Source: Streptomyces sp. CC0208
GTDB taxonomy: Bacteria > Actinomycetota > Actinomycetes > Streptomycetales > Streptomycetaceae
Length of the DNA stretch: 64,000 bases
Assembly (NCBI RefSeq): GCF_003443735.1
Contig: NZ_CP031969.1
Coordinates: forward strand, 6,944,001 to 7,008,000
Direction: 5' to 3'
Shown here in pieces: positions 9,003 to 22,623 of this stretch. Each line of letters begins with the position of its first letter. The first letter of the stretch is position 1. The notes beneath the pieces were generated by a model. It was not told the DNA's origin and ran no database searches. It saw only the letters and a program-made list of their open reading frames with translations. The translations under genes were made by a program, and so were the position numbers.

Positions 9003-9542
9003 TCAGTCTTCGGCGGGCACCTCGTACTCACCGATCAACTGGGCCCGCGCGACGGTGTGGAACCGCAGGTTGAAGCCCACATAAGCAGGCGACGCATCGG
9101 CATCCGGCCCGAGCTTCTCCTGGTCCACGGCGTACACGGTGAAGACGTACCGGTGCGGCCCGTCCCCGGCCGGCGGAGCGGCCCCACCGAAGTCCTTCGA
9201 CCCGTAGTCGTTCCGCGCCTGTACGGCACCCTCCGGCAGCCCCTCGAACTTGCCGCTGCCCGCACCGACCGGCAGCTCGGTCACCGAGGCCGGGATGTCG
9301 AACACGACCCAGTGCCAGAACCCGCTGCCCGTAGGCGCGTCGGGGTCGTAACAGGTCACGGCGAAGCTCTTGGTCTCCGGCGGGAAGCCCTCCCAGCGCA
9401 GCTGCGGAGAGGTGTTGCCGGCCGCGTAGACCTGAGCGTCCTTGAGCGTGCCGCCCTCCTGTACGTCCTCGCTCGTCACCGTGAACGACGGGACGGGCGG
9501 ATGGAAGTCATGGGGGAGCGGACGCCGCTTGAGCTCGGTCAC
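9003..9542 (-). CDS. PEBP/YbhB-YbcL family (Raf-kinase-inhibitor-like) protein
   Basis: The protein has 179 residues. It contains the PEBP ligand-site motifs DPDAPTGSGFWHWVVFDIP and GPHRYVFTVYAVD. The start is taken as GTG at 9540-9542 because AGGAGGTACCGAG lies directly upstream. An ATG further upstream (9626) would overlap the end of the Spo0M gene. Bacterial members are small soluble proteins with uncertain function, and binding of phosphorylated or anionic ligands is only a family trait. It follows the Spo0M gene after 44 bases, on the same transcript. Confidence 0.9.
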   Translation of the reverse strand: MTELKRRPLPHDFHPPVPSFTVTSEDVQEGGTLKDAQVYAAGNTSPQLRWEGFPPETKSFAVTCYDPDAPTGSGFWHWVVFDIPASVTELPVGAGSGKFEGLPEGAVQARNDYGSKDFGGAAPPAGDGPHRYVFTVYAVDQEKLGPDADASPAYVGFNLRFHTVARAQLIGEYEVPAED

Positions 9543-9586
9543 CTCGGTACCTCCTGATCGATTACCGGAATCAGCAGTTCCCGAGC

Positions 9587-10369
9587 CTAGAACCAGTTGC
9601 GCCTGCTGCCGACCTCGGACAGCCACTGGTTGAGGTAGGCGGCCCAGTCGGTGCTCTGGTAGTCGTGCAGCCCCACCTGGAAGGACCGGAACGTGTCACT
9701 GCCCTCGCTGAACAGCCCCGGCTTCTTGTCCATCTCCAGCACGACGTCCATCGCGTTGCCGTCCGCGACGAAGCTCAACTCGACCTGGTTGAGCCCGCGG
9801 TACTGCTGCGGCGGGAAGAACTCGATCTCCTGGTAGAACGGCAGCTGCTGCCGCGTCCCCCGGATGTGGCCGCGCTCCAGGTCCGCGTTCTTGAAGCGGA
9901 AGCCCAGCTGCATGAAGGCGTCCAGGATCGCCTTCTGCGCCGGCAGCGGGTGCACGTTGACGGGGTCCAGGTCACCGGAGTCCACGGCACGCGCGATCGC
10001 CAGCTCGGTCGTCACGCCGACGTTCATACCGCGCAGCGTCTGGCCGTCGATCATCGTGATCGGCGTCTCCCAGGGAATCTCCAGACCGAACGGCACCGCG
10101 TGTACCGCGTTCGCCTGAAGCGTGAAGGCACCGCCGAGCGAGACCTTCGTGAACTCGATGTCCTGCTTGTACTCCTGGTCGCCGCTCTCGACCTCGACCT
10201 TGGCCTGGAGCCCGACCGACAGCCCCTCGATCTCCTGGTCGACGGATCCACCCTGGATCCGCACCTCGCCCTGGACGACACCACCCGGGACGACGTTGAC
10301 CTCGGTCAGCACCGTCTCCACCGAAGCCCCGCCGGCCCCCAGGCTCGCGAGCAGCTTCTTGAACGCCAT
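9587..10369 (-). CDS. spo0M: Sporulation-control protein Spo0M family
   Basis: The protein has 260 residues. The arrestin-like Spo0M fold is recognised from MAFKKLLASLGAGGASVETVL, the G(E)VRIQGG strand region and FFPPQQYRGLNQVELSF. In Bacillus Spo0M affects early sporulation. In Streptomyces the role is not established, but developmental control fits the chaplin nearby. The start ATG (10367-10369) follows an AGGAGAG ribosome-binding site on the minus strand. The gene forms a pair with the PEBP gene and ends in the shared terminator at 8942-8986. Confidence 0.92.
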   Translation of the reverse strand: MAFKKLLASLGAGGASVETVLTEVNVVPGGVVQGEVRIQGGSVDQEIEGLSVGLQAKVEVESGDQEYKQDIEFTKVSLGGAFTLQANAVHAVPFGLEIPWETPITMIDGQTLRGMNVGVTTELAIARAVDSGDLDPVNVHPLPAQKAILDAFMQLGFRFKNADLERGHIRGTRQQLPFYQEIEFFPPQQYRGLNQVELSFVADGNAMDVVLEMDKKPGLFSEGSDTFRSFQVGLHDYQSTDWAAYLNQWLSEVGSRRNWF

Positions 10370-10510
10370 GTCTCTCCTCTTAGAACGCGCGGATTCCTGA
10401 TCCCTACAAACGCGATCCGGCCGTGGTCGGTTCCGCGCCCTCACCCTGGCAAGCGGACGAACCCTTGGCCACCCCTTGGCACACACCCGTCTGGACTACG
10501 CTCGTACGCC

Positions 10511-11152
10511 ATGATCACGCCCCCGGACCGTACGCCACTGCCACGAGAGTTCTTCGACCGCCCCGTACTGGAAGTCGCCCCCGACCTCCTCGGCCGCACC
10601 CTCGTCCGTACGACCCCGGACGGCCCGATCGTGGTGCGCCTCACGGAGGTCGAGGCGTACGACGGTCCGAACGACCCCGGCTCCCACGCCTATCGCGGCC
10701 GCACGGCCCGCAACGACGTGATGTTCGGTCCGCCCGGGCATGTGTACGTCTACTTCACCTACGGCATGTGGTTCTGCATGAACCTGGTGTGCGGACCGGA
10801 AGGCCGGGCGAGCGCCGTCCTGCTCCGCGCCGGCGAGGTCCTCGAAGGCGCCGAGCTGGCACGCAAACGTCGACTCTCGGCCCGAAATGACAAGGAACTG
10901 GCCAAAGGGCCGGCCCGTCTGGCCACGGCCCTCGGCGTGGACCGGGCCCTGGACGGTACGGACGCCTGCGACCCGGGCGAGACCCCGCTGAGGGTGCTCA
11001 CCGGCACTCCGGTCGCCTCCGACCAGGTACTCAACGGTCCGCGAACCGGAGTGGCCGGCGACGGAGGCGTCCACCCCTGGCGGTTCTGGGTCGCCAACGA
11101 CCCGACAGTGAGCCCCTATCGCGCGCATGCCCCGAGGCGGCGCTCAAGTTGA
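10511..11152 (+). CDS. 3-methyladenine DNA glycosylase (AAG/MPG type)
   Basis: The protein has 213 residues and belongs to the Mpg superfamily. It contains VRLTEVEAYDGPNDPGSHAY, with the catalytic-water Glu in TEVEAY, and NDVMFGPPGHVYVYFTYGM followed by NLVCGPEGRASAVLLRA. It removes alkylated purines to start base-excision repair. The ATG at 10511 is preceded by a weak ribosome-binding site. Its stop codon (11150-11152) lies inside the -35 box of the probable first rRNA promoter, so the end of this gene and the start of the rRNA operon are interlocked. Confidence 0.92.
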   Translation: MITPPDRTPLPREFFDRPVLEVAPDLLGRTLVRTTPDGPIVVRLTEVEAYDGPNDPGSHAYRGRTARNDVMFGPPGHVYVYFTYGMWFCMNLVCGPEGRASAVLLRAGEVLEGAELARKRRLSARNDKELAKGPARLATALGVDRALDGTDACDPGETPLRVLTGTPVASDQVLNGPRTGVAGDGGVHPWRFWVANDPTVSPYRAHAPRRRSS

Positions 11153-11177
11153 CTCGCTCTTGGAAGGTGCGTAACGT
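11149..11177 (+). promoter_or_regulatory. Probable vegetative promoter of the rRNA operon
   Basis: TTGACT (11149-11154) and TAACGT (11172-11177) are spaced by 17 bases, a good HrdB-type promoter, about 470 bases before 16S. Further -10-like boxes in the leader (TAACGT at 11334-11339, TAGAGT at 11392-11397) suggest tandem rRNA promoters as known in Streptomyces. Confidence 0.6.
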
Positions 11178-11645
11178 GGCCCGAGCCGCTTGACCCGGTT
11201 ACGGCGATCGCCAGCAGCCGAGAGCGGCCAAACCACTACCTACGACATCCCCTCAGCGGGGGCGATTTCGGCGTGCCCGCACGCCCGAATTCGAACTCGC
11301 GGAACTCGATTATGAGTTGCCGAGGGAATCGGCTAACGTAGTGAATGTCGAAAGGCCCCGCCGACAGGGAATCAGGCCCGAAAGGATCTGATAGAGTCGG
11401 AAACGCAAGACCGAAGGGAAACTGCCCGGAGGAAAGCCCGAGAGGGTGAGTACAAAGGAAGCGTCCGTTCCTTGAGAACTCAACAGCGTGCCAAAAATCA
11501 ACGCCAGATATGTTGATACCCCGTCTCCAGCATCTGCTGGGACGAGGTTCCTTTGAAATAAACACAGCGAGGACGCTGTGAACGACCGCCTTATTCCGGT
11601 GGTTGTTCCGCTCTCGTGTGTGTGCACCCGATTACGGGTAAACAT
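11178..11645 (+). other. rRNA leader region
   Basis: This is the transcribed leader before 16S, with no gene. It contains the conserved Streptomyces element CCTTGAGAACTCAACAGCGT at about 11470-11489. A related TTTGAGAACTGCACAG copy lies before 23S at 13445-13460, so both are likely antitermination and/or RNase III processing signals. Confidence 0.65.
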
Positions 11646-16599
<4,954 letters not shown>

Positions 16600-16703
16600 A
16601 GTTGCTCGCGTCCACTGTGTTAGTTCTGAGACAACGAACAGTTGTCGGTTAGAGCTTGAACCACACAACAGAAAAGTGTGCTTGTTCGCTCGAAACCATT
16701 AGG

Positions 16704-16822
16704 GTTTCGGTGGTCATAGCGTGAGGGAAACGCCCGGTTACATTCCGAACCCGGAAGCTAAGCCTTACAGCGCCGATGGTACTGCAGGGGGGACCCTGTG
16801 GGAGAGTAGGACACCGCCGAAC
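16704..16822 (+). rRNA. 5S ribosomal RNA
   Basis: About 119 nt. It begins GTTTCGGTGGTCATAGCGTG, contains CATTCCGAACCCGGAAGCTA and ends GGACACCGCCGAAC, which pairs with the 5' end. It lies about 100 bases after 23S. Confidence 0.97.
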
Positions 16823-16831
16823 AATATTTGG

Positions 16832-16880
16832 AGGACCCCTGGTCCCAGCGTTCAGCTGGGACCAGGGGTCCTTTTGTTTT
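16832..16880 (+). terminator. rRNA operon terminator
   Basis: A perfect 18-bp stem, AGGACCCCTGGTCCCAGC / GCTGGGACCAGGGGTCCT, with a 5-base loop is followed by TTTTGTTTT. It starts about ten bases after 5S and is one of the strongest terminators in the window. Confidence 0.95.
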
Positions 16881-16914
16881 TAGAATGCTTGCAGTACCGA
16901 AGACAGGAGTCACC

Positions 16915-19047
16915 ATGTCCACCAACTCTCCCGACGACCGACCGGAGCGCGACCAGCAACGACGGGACAGTGGTGACCGCGGCGATCGAGGCTACCGGGG
17001 GGACCGCGGCGGCTTCCGCCGCGACAACGACCGCGGTGGGAACGACCGTGGCGGCAATCGCGGTGGTGGTTACGTCCGCCGCGACGACCGTCGTGACGAC
17101 AACCGCAGTGGTGGTGGTGATCGTGGTGGCTTCCGCCGTGACGATCGCGGTGGTGACAACCGTGGTGGGGACCGTGGGGCTCGTCCTCCGTTCCGTCGCG
17201 ACGACCGGCCGGCTGGGCCTCGCCGGGACGACCGTGACCGTGGTTTCCGGCGTGACGATGACCGGCCTGCGTTCCGTCGTGACGACCGCGGCGAGCGTGG
17301 GGACCGCGGCGAGCGTGTAGAGCGCCGTGACGATCGTGGTGGTTTCCGCCGGGACGACAACCGGGGCAGCGGCTACGCCCCGCGCCGCGACGACCGACGT
17401 GATGACCGACGCAGCGACGACCGCAGCGACCGCGGCGGCTTCCGCCGGGACGACAACCGGGGCAGCGGCTACGCCCCGCGCCGTGACGACCGTCGCGATG
17501 ACCGACGCAGCGACGACCGCGGCGACCGCGGCGGCTTCCGCCGCGATGACAACCGCAGTGGTGGTGATCGTGGTGGCTTCCGGCGAGACGATCGCGGTGG
17601 TGACAACCGTGGTGGGGACCGTGGGGCTCGTCCTCCGTTCCGTCGCGACGACCGGCCGGCTGGGCCTCGCCGGGACGACCGTGACCGTGGTTTCCGGCGT
17701 GACGATGACCGGCCTGCGTTCCGTCGTGACGACCGCGGCGAGCGTGGGGACCGCGGCGAGCGTGTAGAGCGCCGTGACGATCGTGGTGGTTTCCGCCGGG
17801 ACGACAACCGGGGCAGCGGCTACGCCCCGCGCCGCGACGACCGACGTGATGACCGACGCAGCGACGACCGCAGCGACCGCGGCGGCTTCCGCCGGGACAA
17901 CGACCGCCGCAGCGACGACCGTAGTGGCTTCCGTCGTGACGACAACCGCAGTGGTGGTGGCGATCGCGGTGGCTTCCGCCGCGACGACCGTGGTGACAGC
18001 CGTGGCGGGGACCGCGGTGGCTTCCGCCGTGACGACCGTGGTGACAGCCGTGGCGGGGACCGCGGTGGCTTCCGCCGTGACGACCGTGGTGGAAGCAGTG
18101 GGCCCCGTCGGGACGACCGCGGCGGACGGCCCGGTGGCTTCCGTGGGCGGGACGACCGGCGCGGTGGCGACGACCGGCGTGGCGGTGGCAGCCGTTTCCG
18201 CGACGAGCGGGACCGCGATCGTGAGCCGATCAAGCGGCTGCCGATCCCCGAGGACGTCACAGGCGAGGAGATCGACAAGGACGTACGGCAGGAGCTGCAG
18301 AGCCTGCCGAAGGGGCTCGCGGAGGATGTCGCCAAGAACCTGGTGATGGTCGCCCGGCTCATCGACGAGGACCCCGAGGGCGCCTACGGCTACTCCAAGG
18401 TGGCCCTGCGGCTGGCGTCGCGTGTCGCCGCCGTACGCGAGGCGGCCGGGTTCGCGGCGTACGCCAACCAGAAGTACAGCGAGGCGCTCGCCGAGTTCCG
18501 GGCCGCGCGGCGGATGACCGGGCACGTGGAGCTGTGGCCCGTCATGGCCGACTGCGAGCGGGGGCTCGGGCGGCCGGAGAAGGCGCTGGACATGGCCGGG
18601 GCGCCCGAGGTGCACAAGCTCGACAAGGCCGGCCAGGTGGAGATGCGGCTCGTCGCCGCCGGTGCCCGGCGTGACATGGGACAGCTGGACGCGGCCATCG
18701 TGACGCTGCAGAGCCCCGAGCTGGCCTCCAACTCGGTGCAGCCGTGGACCGCGCGACTGCGGTACGCGTACGCCGACGCGCTGCTCGCGGCCGGCCGGGA
18801 GGACGAGGCGCGCGAGTGGTTCGCCAAGGCCATCGAGTCCGACAAGGACGGCAGCACGGACGCCTCCGACCGGCTCGCCGAGCTGGACGGGGTCGAGTTC
18901 GTCGACGCCTTCGCCGAGGACGAGCTCGAGGATGAGGACGAGGCTGAGACCGAGGACGCGGGTGTCACCGAGGCCGCTGAGAAGGTCGTAGAGGACGAGG
19001 AAGTCGAGGAAGTCGAGGAAGTCGACGAGGGTGACCTCAAGGACTGA
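16915..19047 (+). CDS. RGG/RDD-repeat protein with TPR-like domain and acidic tail
   Basis: The protein has 710 residues and starts at ATG 16915 with an AGGAG ribosome-binding site at 16905-16909. Residues about 10-430 are low complexity, built from about twenty variants of GGFRRDDRG, with RGG and RDD tripeptides and almost no hydrophobic residues. From about residue 435 a conserved helical domain follows (IKRLPIPEDVTGEEIDKDV, then TPR-like helices). The C-terminus is strongly acidic (EDEEVEEVEEVDEGDLKD). RGG-rich tracts generally bind RNA, and the domain order suggests an RNA-associated protein; that is inference. The DNA contains a 311-bp perfect direct repeat. It lies directly behind the rRNA terminator, 35 bases away, so it must have its own promoter or depend on read-through. 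Confidence 0.85.
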   Translation: MSTNSPDDRPERDQQRRDSGDRGDRGYRGDRGGFRRDNDRGGNDRGGNRGGGYVRRDDRRDDNRSGGGDRGGFRRDDRGGDNRGGDRGARPPFRRDDRPAGPRRDDRDRGFRRDDDRPAFRRDDRGERGDRGERVERRDDRGGFRRDDNRGSGYAPRRDDRRDDRRSDDRSDRGGFRRDDNRGSGYAPRRDDRRDDRRSDDRGDRGGFRRDDNRSGGDRGGFRRDDRGGDNRGGDRGARPPFRRDDRPAGPRRDDRDRGFRRDDDRPAFRRDDRGERGDRGERVERRDDRGGFRRDDNRGSGYAPRRDDRRDDRRSDDRSDRGGFRRDNDRRSDDRSGFRRDDNRSGGGDRGGFRRDDRGDSRGGDRGGFRRDDRGDSRGGDRGGFRRDDRGGSSGPRRDDRGGRPGGFRGRDDRRGGDDRRGGGSRFRDERDRDREPIKRLPIPEDVTGEEIDKDVRQELQSLPKGLAEDVAKNLVMVARLIDEDPEGAYGYSKVALRLASRVAAVREAAGFAAYANQKYSEALAEFRAARRMTGHVELWPVMADCERGLGRPEKALDMAGAPEVHKLDKAGQVEMRLVAAGARRDMGQLDAAIVTLQSPELASNSVQPWTARLRYAYADALLAAGREDEAREWFAKAIESDKDGSTDASDRLAELDGVEFVDAFAEDELEDEDEAETEDAGVTEAAEKVVEDEEVEEVEEVDEGDLKD
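17141..17451 (+). repeat. 311-bp perfect direct repeat, copy 1
   Basis: Read base by base, this segment is identical to 17588-17898, an offset of 447 bases or 149 codons, so the reading frame is kept. It encodes residues about 76-179 of the RGG/RDD protein. Confidence 0.95.
17588..17898 (+). repeat. 311-bp perfect direct repeat, copy 2
   Basis: This is the second copy of 17141-17451. Between the copies lies a third, partial, slightly diverged unit (about 17450-17540). The identity at all codon positions points to a recent in-frame duplication or gene conversion. Confidence 0.95.
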
Positions 19048-19071
19048 CCTACGCGTCGATGAGCGATGAAC

Positions 19072-19102
19072 AAGGGGCGGGATCCCGGGATCCCGCCCCT
19101 TT
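19072..19102. terminator. Bidirectional terminator between convergent genes
   Basis: AAGGGGCGGGATCCC / GGGATCCCGCCCCTT is a perfect 30-base palindrome ending in TTT. It serves the RGG-protein gene and, on the other strand, the DUF1015 gene. Confidence 0.85.
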
Positions 19103-19107
19103 GTGCG

Positions 19108-20400
19108 TCATACGTCCAGTGCGCGCAGGACCAGGCCCGACGCCGGTTTCGGGCCGAACGACGTCGACTTGCGGGGCATCGTGACGCCCTGGCGGGCGAG
19201 ATCACGGACGACCTCCTCGCGGACCGGGTGCATCAGGACCGCCGTACCGCCGTCGCGTTCCGCCTTCTCGACCGTGGCGGCGGTGTCGTGGATGTAGGCG
19301 ATGCGGGCGGGGTCGTCCTCGGGGATGTGCCAGACATGGGCGAGGAGCGTGGCGTGCAGGACCGTGGCGTCCAGGGTGCGCCAGGCGGTGGGGTGGTCCG
19401 CGGGGATCGTGCGGGACAGGAGGTCCGGGTCCGGGCGGTCCACCAGGTGGAAGGCGCCGTCGCCGGCGAGGAGGAAGGCGTTGCCCGCGCAGGCCGCGTC
19501 GGCGAGGGTGTCCAGGGCCTCGGCCAGGGGCACGTCGAGGCGTCGTACGCGGAAGAGGCCGTCGAGGAGCGCCAGGGACCGGGACACCGGGACCTCGTGC
19601 AGGAGACGGTGGATGGCCCGGACTCGGAGGGGGTAGCGGGCCGTGTCGACGAGGAGGACCAGGCCGTGGTCCCAAGGGCTGGGGGAGGGGTGCTCCGCGC
19701 GGAGCCGGCGGTAGGTCGCCCAGCGGTGGTGGCCGTCGGCGATGAGGGCCTGGTACCGGGTCAGGTCGGACTGGATGCGGGCCACTTCGGCGGGGTCGGT
19801 GATCGACCACAGGCGGTGGCGGTAGCCGTCCTCGGTGGTGGTGGCGAGGAGGGGTGGCTGCTCGGCCGTGCGTTCGATCGCGGTCGTCGTGACGGACTCC
19901 GAGCCGTTGCCGCGGTAGGTGAGGAGCAGGGGCTCCAGGTTCGCGGAGGTGGCGCGCATGAGGGCCGCGCGGTCGGCGACGACGTGCGGCATGACGTCCT
20001 CGTGAGGCAGGACCACGCCCTCCGACGGTTCCGACAGGCGCAGGGTGCCGATGATTCCGCGCTGGAGCAGGCCGGCGCCGTCCTGTTGTTCGTAGACGTA
20101 CAGGCCGGGCTCGGCGTCGGCGGCCAGGATGCCCTCGGAGAACCAGCCGCGCAGGGTGCGCGCCGCCTGTTCGTTGCGTTCGGCGGGTGTCCTCGCCTGC
20201 GGGAGGATCAGCCGGACGATGTTGTACGGGTCGTTGGACTGGAGCTGGTGCAGGCCGTCGGGGCGGACCACGACGTCGTACGGCGGTGATGTCACGGCGG
20301 CCAGGCTGCCGACCCGGTCGGGGTCGTAGCGCAGGCCTCGGAACGGGGTGAGTTCCAGGCCTCGGCGCGCTGTTGCTTCCGGGTGACCTGCTGAGTTCAT
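19108..20400 (-). CDS. DUF1015 family protein
   Basis: The protein has 430 residues. It shows family features: TPFRGLRYDPDRVGSLAAVTSPPYDV at the N-terminus (quoted in part: FRGLRYDP, SPPYDV), NIVRLILPQ, YVYEQ, a central IADGHHRWATYRRLR and a C-terminal half of mixed alpha/beta. DUF1015 proteins have a ParB/SerK-like nucleotide-binding fold and some relatives phosphorylate free serine. For this actinobacterial group the reaction is not established. It starts with ATG at 20398-20400 and is divergent to the HAD phosphatase gene, 72 bases away. Confidence 0.9.
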   Translation of the reverse strand: MNSAGHPEATARRGLELTPFRGLRYDPDRVGSLAAVTSPPYDVVVRPDGLHQLQSNDPYNIVRLILPQARTPAERNEQAARTLRGWFSEGILAADAEPGLYVYEQQDGAGLLQRGIIGTLRLSEPSEGVVLPHEDVMPHVVADRAALMRATSANLEPLLLTYRGNGSESVTTTAIERTAEQPPLLATTTEDGYRHRLWSITDPAEVARIQSDLTRYQALIADGHHRWATYRRLRAEHPSPSPWDHGLVLLVDTARYPLRVRAIHRLLHEVPVSRSLALLDGLFRVRRLDVPLAEALDTLADAACAGNAFLLAGDGAFHLVDRPDPDLLSRTIPADHPTAWRTLDATVLHATLLAHVWHIPEDDPARIAYIHDTAATVEKAERDGGTAVLMHPVREEVVRDLARQGVTMPRKSTSFGPKPASGLVLRALDV

Positions 20401-20472
20401 CCCGGCATCGTACGGGTGTCAGTGCCATGGGGGATGATCGGGGGAAAGCCGTCGAACGAGGAGCGATGCGGA

Positions 20473-21501
20473 ATGAGCCAGCGCGCAAGGACGAGGCCCG
20501 AGGGCAGTGGGCGGGCCCTGAGCGAGGCGTACGACACCGCGCTGCTCGACCTCGACGGGGTGGTGTACGCGGGCGGGAACGCGATCGCGCACGCCGTCGA
20601 GTCGCTCGCCACCGCGCGTGAGGGGGGTATGCACCTCGCCTACGTCACCAACAACGCGCTGCGCACGCCCGATGCCGTGGCCGAGCACCTCACCGAGCTG
20701 GGGATACCGACGGGGGCCGAGGACGTCATCACCTCCGCCCAGGCGGTGGCGCGGCTGATCAGCGAGCAGGTGCCGGCCGGGGCGCGGGTGCTCGTCATCG
20801 GTGGCGAGGGGCTGCGGGTGGCCCTGCGCGAGCGGGGACTCGAGCCCGTGGAGTCGGCGGAGGACGATCCGGCGGCTGTCGTGCAGGGCTTCGGCGGGCC
20901 GGACCTGCCCTGGGGGCGGTTCGCCGAGGCGAGTTATGCCGTCGCGCGCGGGGTGCCCTGGTTCGCGTCCAACACCGACCTGACGATTCCGAGCGGGCGC
21001 GGGATCGCGCCGGGCAACGGCGCGGCGGTGGAGGTCGTGCGGATCGCGACCGGTGCCGAGCCGCAGGTCGCGGGCAAGCCGTTGCCTCCCATGCACCGGG
21101 AGACGATCCTGCGGACCGGCGCTGAGCGGCCGTTGGTGGTCGGGGACCGGCTGGACACCGACATCGAGGGCGCGTTCAACGGCGAGGTGGACTCGCTGCT
21201 CGTGCTCACCGGCGTCACCGACGGCCCCCAGCTGCTGGCCGCGCCACCACAGCACCGGCCGACCTACGTGGACGCCGACCTGCGGGGCATGCTCACCGGG
21301 CAGCCCGAGGTCACCGAGGCGGGAGAGGGCTTCCGGTGCGGAGGCTGGACGGCGAAGGCCGGCCGGGAGCGGCTGGAACTCGACGGTGACGGCGAGGCGC
21401 TGGACGGGCTGCGGGCGCTGTGCGCGGCGGCCTGGACGGCGGCCGGTGAGGGTGTGTGCGAGCTGGACGCGGGGAAGGCGCTGGCCAGGCTGGGGCTGTG
21501 A
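20473..21501 (+). CDS. HAD-superfamily IIA sugar/phosphoglycolate phosphatase-like protein
   Basis: The protein has 342 residues. The HAD nucleophile motif is LLDLDGVVYAGG near residue 24. Motif II is YVTNNALRTPD, and the C-terminal motif is VVGDRLDTDIEGAFNG with KPLPPMHRET upstream. This is the NagD/PGP group of small-molecule phosphatases, and the substrate is open. The start ATG 20473 is preferred over an upstream in-frame codon because GAGGAG lies at 20458-20463. The C-terminal 80 residues are an actinobacterial extension. Confidence 0.88.
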   Translation: MSQRARTRPEGSGRALSEAYDTALLDLDGVVYAGGNAIAHAVESLATAREGGMHLAYVTNNALRTPDAVAEHLTELGIPTGAEDVITSAQAVARLISEQVPAGARVLVIGGEGLRVALRERGLEPVESAEDDPAAVVQGFGGPDLPWGRFAEASYAVARGVPWFASNTDLTIPSGRGIAPGNGAAVEVVRIATGAEPQVAGKPLPPMHRETILRTGAERPLVVGDRLDTDIEGAFNGEVDSLLVLTGVTDGPQLLAAPPQHRPTYVDADLRGMLTGQPEVTEAGEGFRCGGWTAKAGRERLELDGDGEALDGLRALCAAAWTAAGEGVCELDAGKALARLGL

Positions 21502-21556
21502 GCACCGGTCGCGTGCGCGTCCCGGCGGGTTCGGGCCTCGGGATCGTGGCTCGTTG

Positions 21557-21575
21557 CCAGGGTAGGCTAACCTAA
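21557..21575 (+). promoter_or_regulatory. Iron box (DmdR/IdeR-type operator)
   Basis: CCAGGGTAGGCTAACCTAA matches the DmdR/IdeR consensus TTAGGTTAGGCTAACCTAA at 16 of 19 positions. It ends only 4 bases before the GTG of the first permease gene, so the siderophore importer is very probably repressed by iron-loaded DmdR1. Confidence 0.85.
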
Positions 21576-21579
21576 CTGC

Positions 21580-22623
21580 GTGTTGGTCGACAGTCCTCCC
21601 GAACAGCGCGCGGAGACCGCCCCCGCGCCCCCAACCCGCCGGGCGATACGAGTCCTTGGGCTCCTGGTGTCCGTCGTGATCCTGGTGCTCGTCGCGGTGG
21701 CGAGCATCGCGGTCGGGGCGAAAGGGCTGTCCGTCGAACAGGTCTGGCACGGACTGTTCCAGGACACGGGGACCTACGGCGATGTCGTGGTGGCCGACCG
21801 GCTCTCGCGGACCGTCCTCGGGCTGCTCGCGGGCGCCGCGCTCGGCCTGTCCGGGGCGGTGCTCCAGGCGCTCACCCGCAATCCGCTGGCCGACCCCGGG
21901 CTGCTCGGCATCAACGCCGGCGCGTCCGCCGCGGTCGTCACCGCGATCACCTTCTTCGGCGTCACCTCGCTCAGCGGCTATGTGTGGTTCGCCTTTCTCG
22001 GCGCGGCCGCGGTCGGAGCCCTGGTCTGGTTCCTGGGCGGCAGCCGGGGTGCCACTCCGGTGCGGCTCGCGCTGGCCGGTACGGCGATCAGCGCGGCGCT
22101 GTACGGCTATCTCCAGGCCGTGATGATCACCGACGACCAGGCGCTCAACAAGATGCGCTTCTGGACGGTCGGTTCGCTGTCCTCGGCGAACAACTCGACC
22201 ATCCTCCAGGTGCTGCCGTTCCTCGCGGCCGGCTCGCTCCTCGCCCTCGCGCTCGCCCGGCCGCTCAACGCGATGGAGATGGGCGACGACACCGCCAAGG
22301 CCCTGGGCGCGCACCTCAACCGCACCCGGGCGCTGGCCATGCTCTCCGCGACCGTGCTGTGCGGGGCCGCGACCGCCGCCTGCGGTCCGATCGTGTTCGT
22401 CGGCCTGATGGTGCCGCACATCGTGCGCTCCTTCACCGGCCCCGACCTGCGCTGGATCCTGCCGTACGCGACCATCCTGTCGCCCGTGCTGCTGCTGGGC
22501 TCCGACGTCGTCGGCCGGATCGTGGCCCGGCCCGCGGAGCTCCAGGTCGGCATCGTCACCGCGATCGTCGGCGGGCCGGTCTTCATCTTTCTCGTACGAC
22601 GGCGGAGGACTGCGCAGCTGTGA
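21580..22623 (+). CDS. FecCD-type iron-siderophore ABC permease, subunit 1
   Basis: The protein has 347 residues with about nine or ten membrane segments. FecCD hallmarks include VLQALTRNPLADPGLLGINAGAS, LALAGTAISAALY and GPIVFVGLMVPHIVR. It imports ferric siderophores together with the following permease and ATPase. The start is GTG 21580, four bases after the iron box, with no separate ribosome-binding site. A leaderless mRNA is therefore likely. The stop overlaps the next start as GTGA. Confidence 0.93.
   Translation: MLVDSPPEQRAETAPAPPTRRAIRVLGLLVSVVILVLVAVASIAVGAKGLSVEQVWHGLFQDTGTYGDVVVADRLSRTVLGLLAGAALGLSGAVLQALTRNPLADPGLLGINAGASAAVVTAITFFGVTSLSGYVWFAFLGAAAVGALVWFLGGSRGATPVRLALAGTAISAALYGYLQAVMITDDQALNKMRFWTVGSLSSANNSTILQVLPFLAAGSLLALALARPLNAMEMGDDTAKALGAHLNRTRALAMLSATVLCGAATAACGPIVFVGLMVPHIVRSFTGPDLRWILPYATILSPVLLLGSDVVGRIVARPAELQVGIVTAIVGGPVFIFLVRRRRTAQL

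Noticed and set aside
16980..18200. CRISPR-like array of short repeats
   Set aside because: The repeats are in an open reading frame, vary at codon level and have no unique spacers; they encode the RGG/RDD protein.
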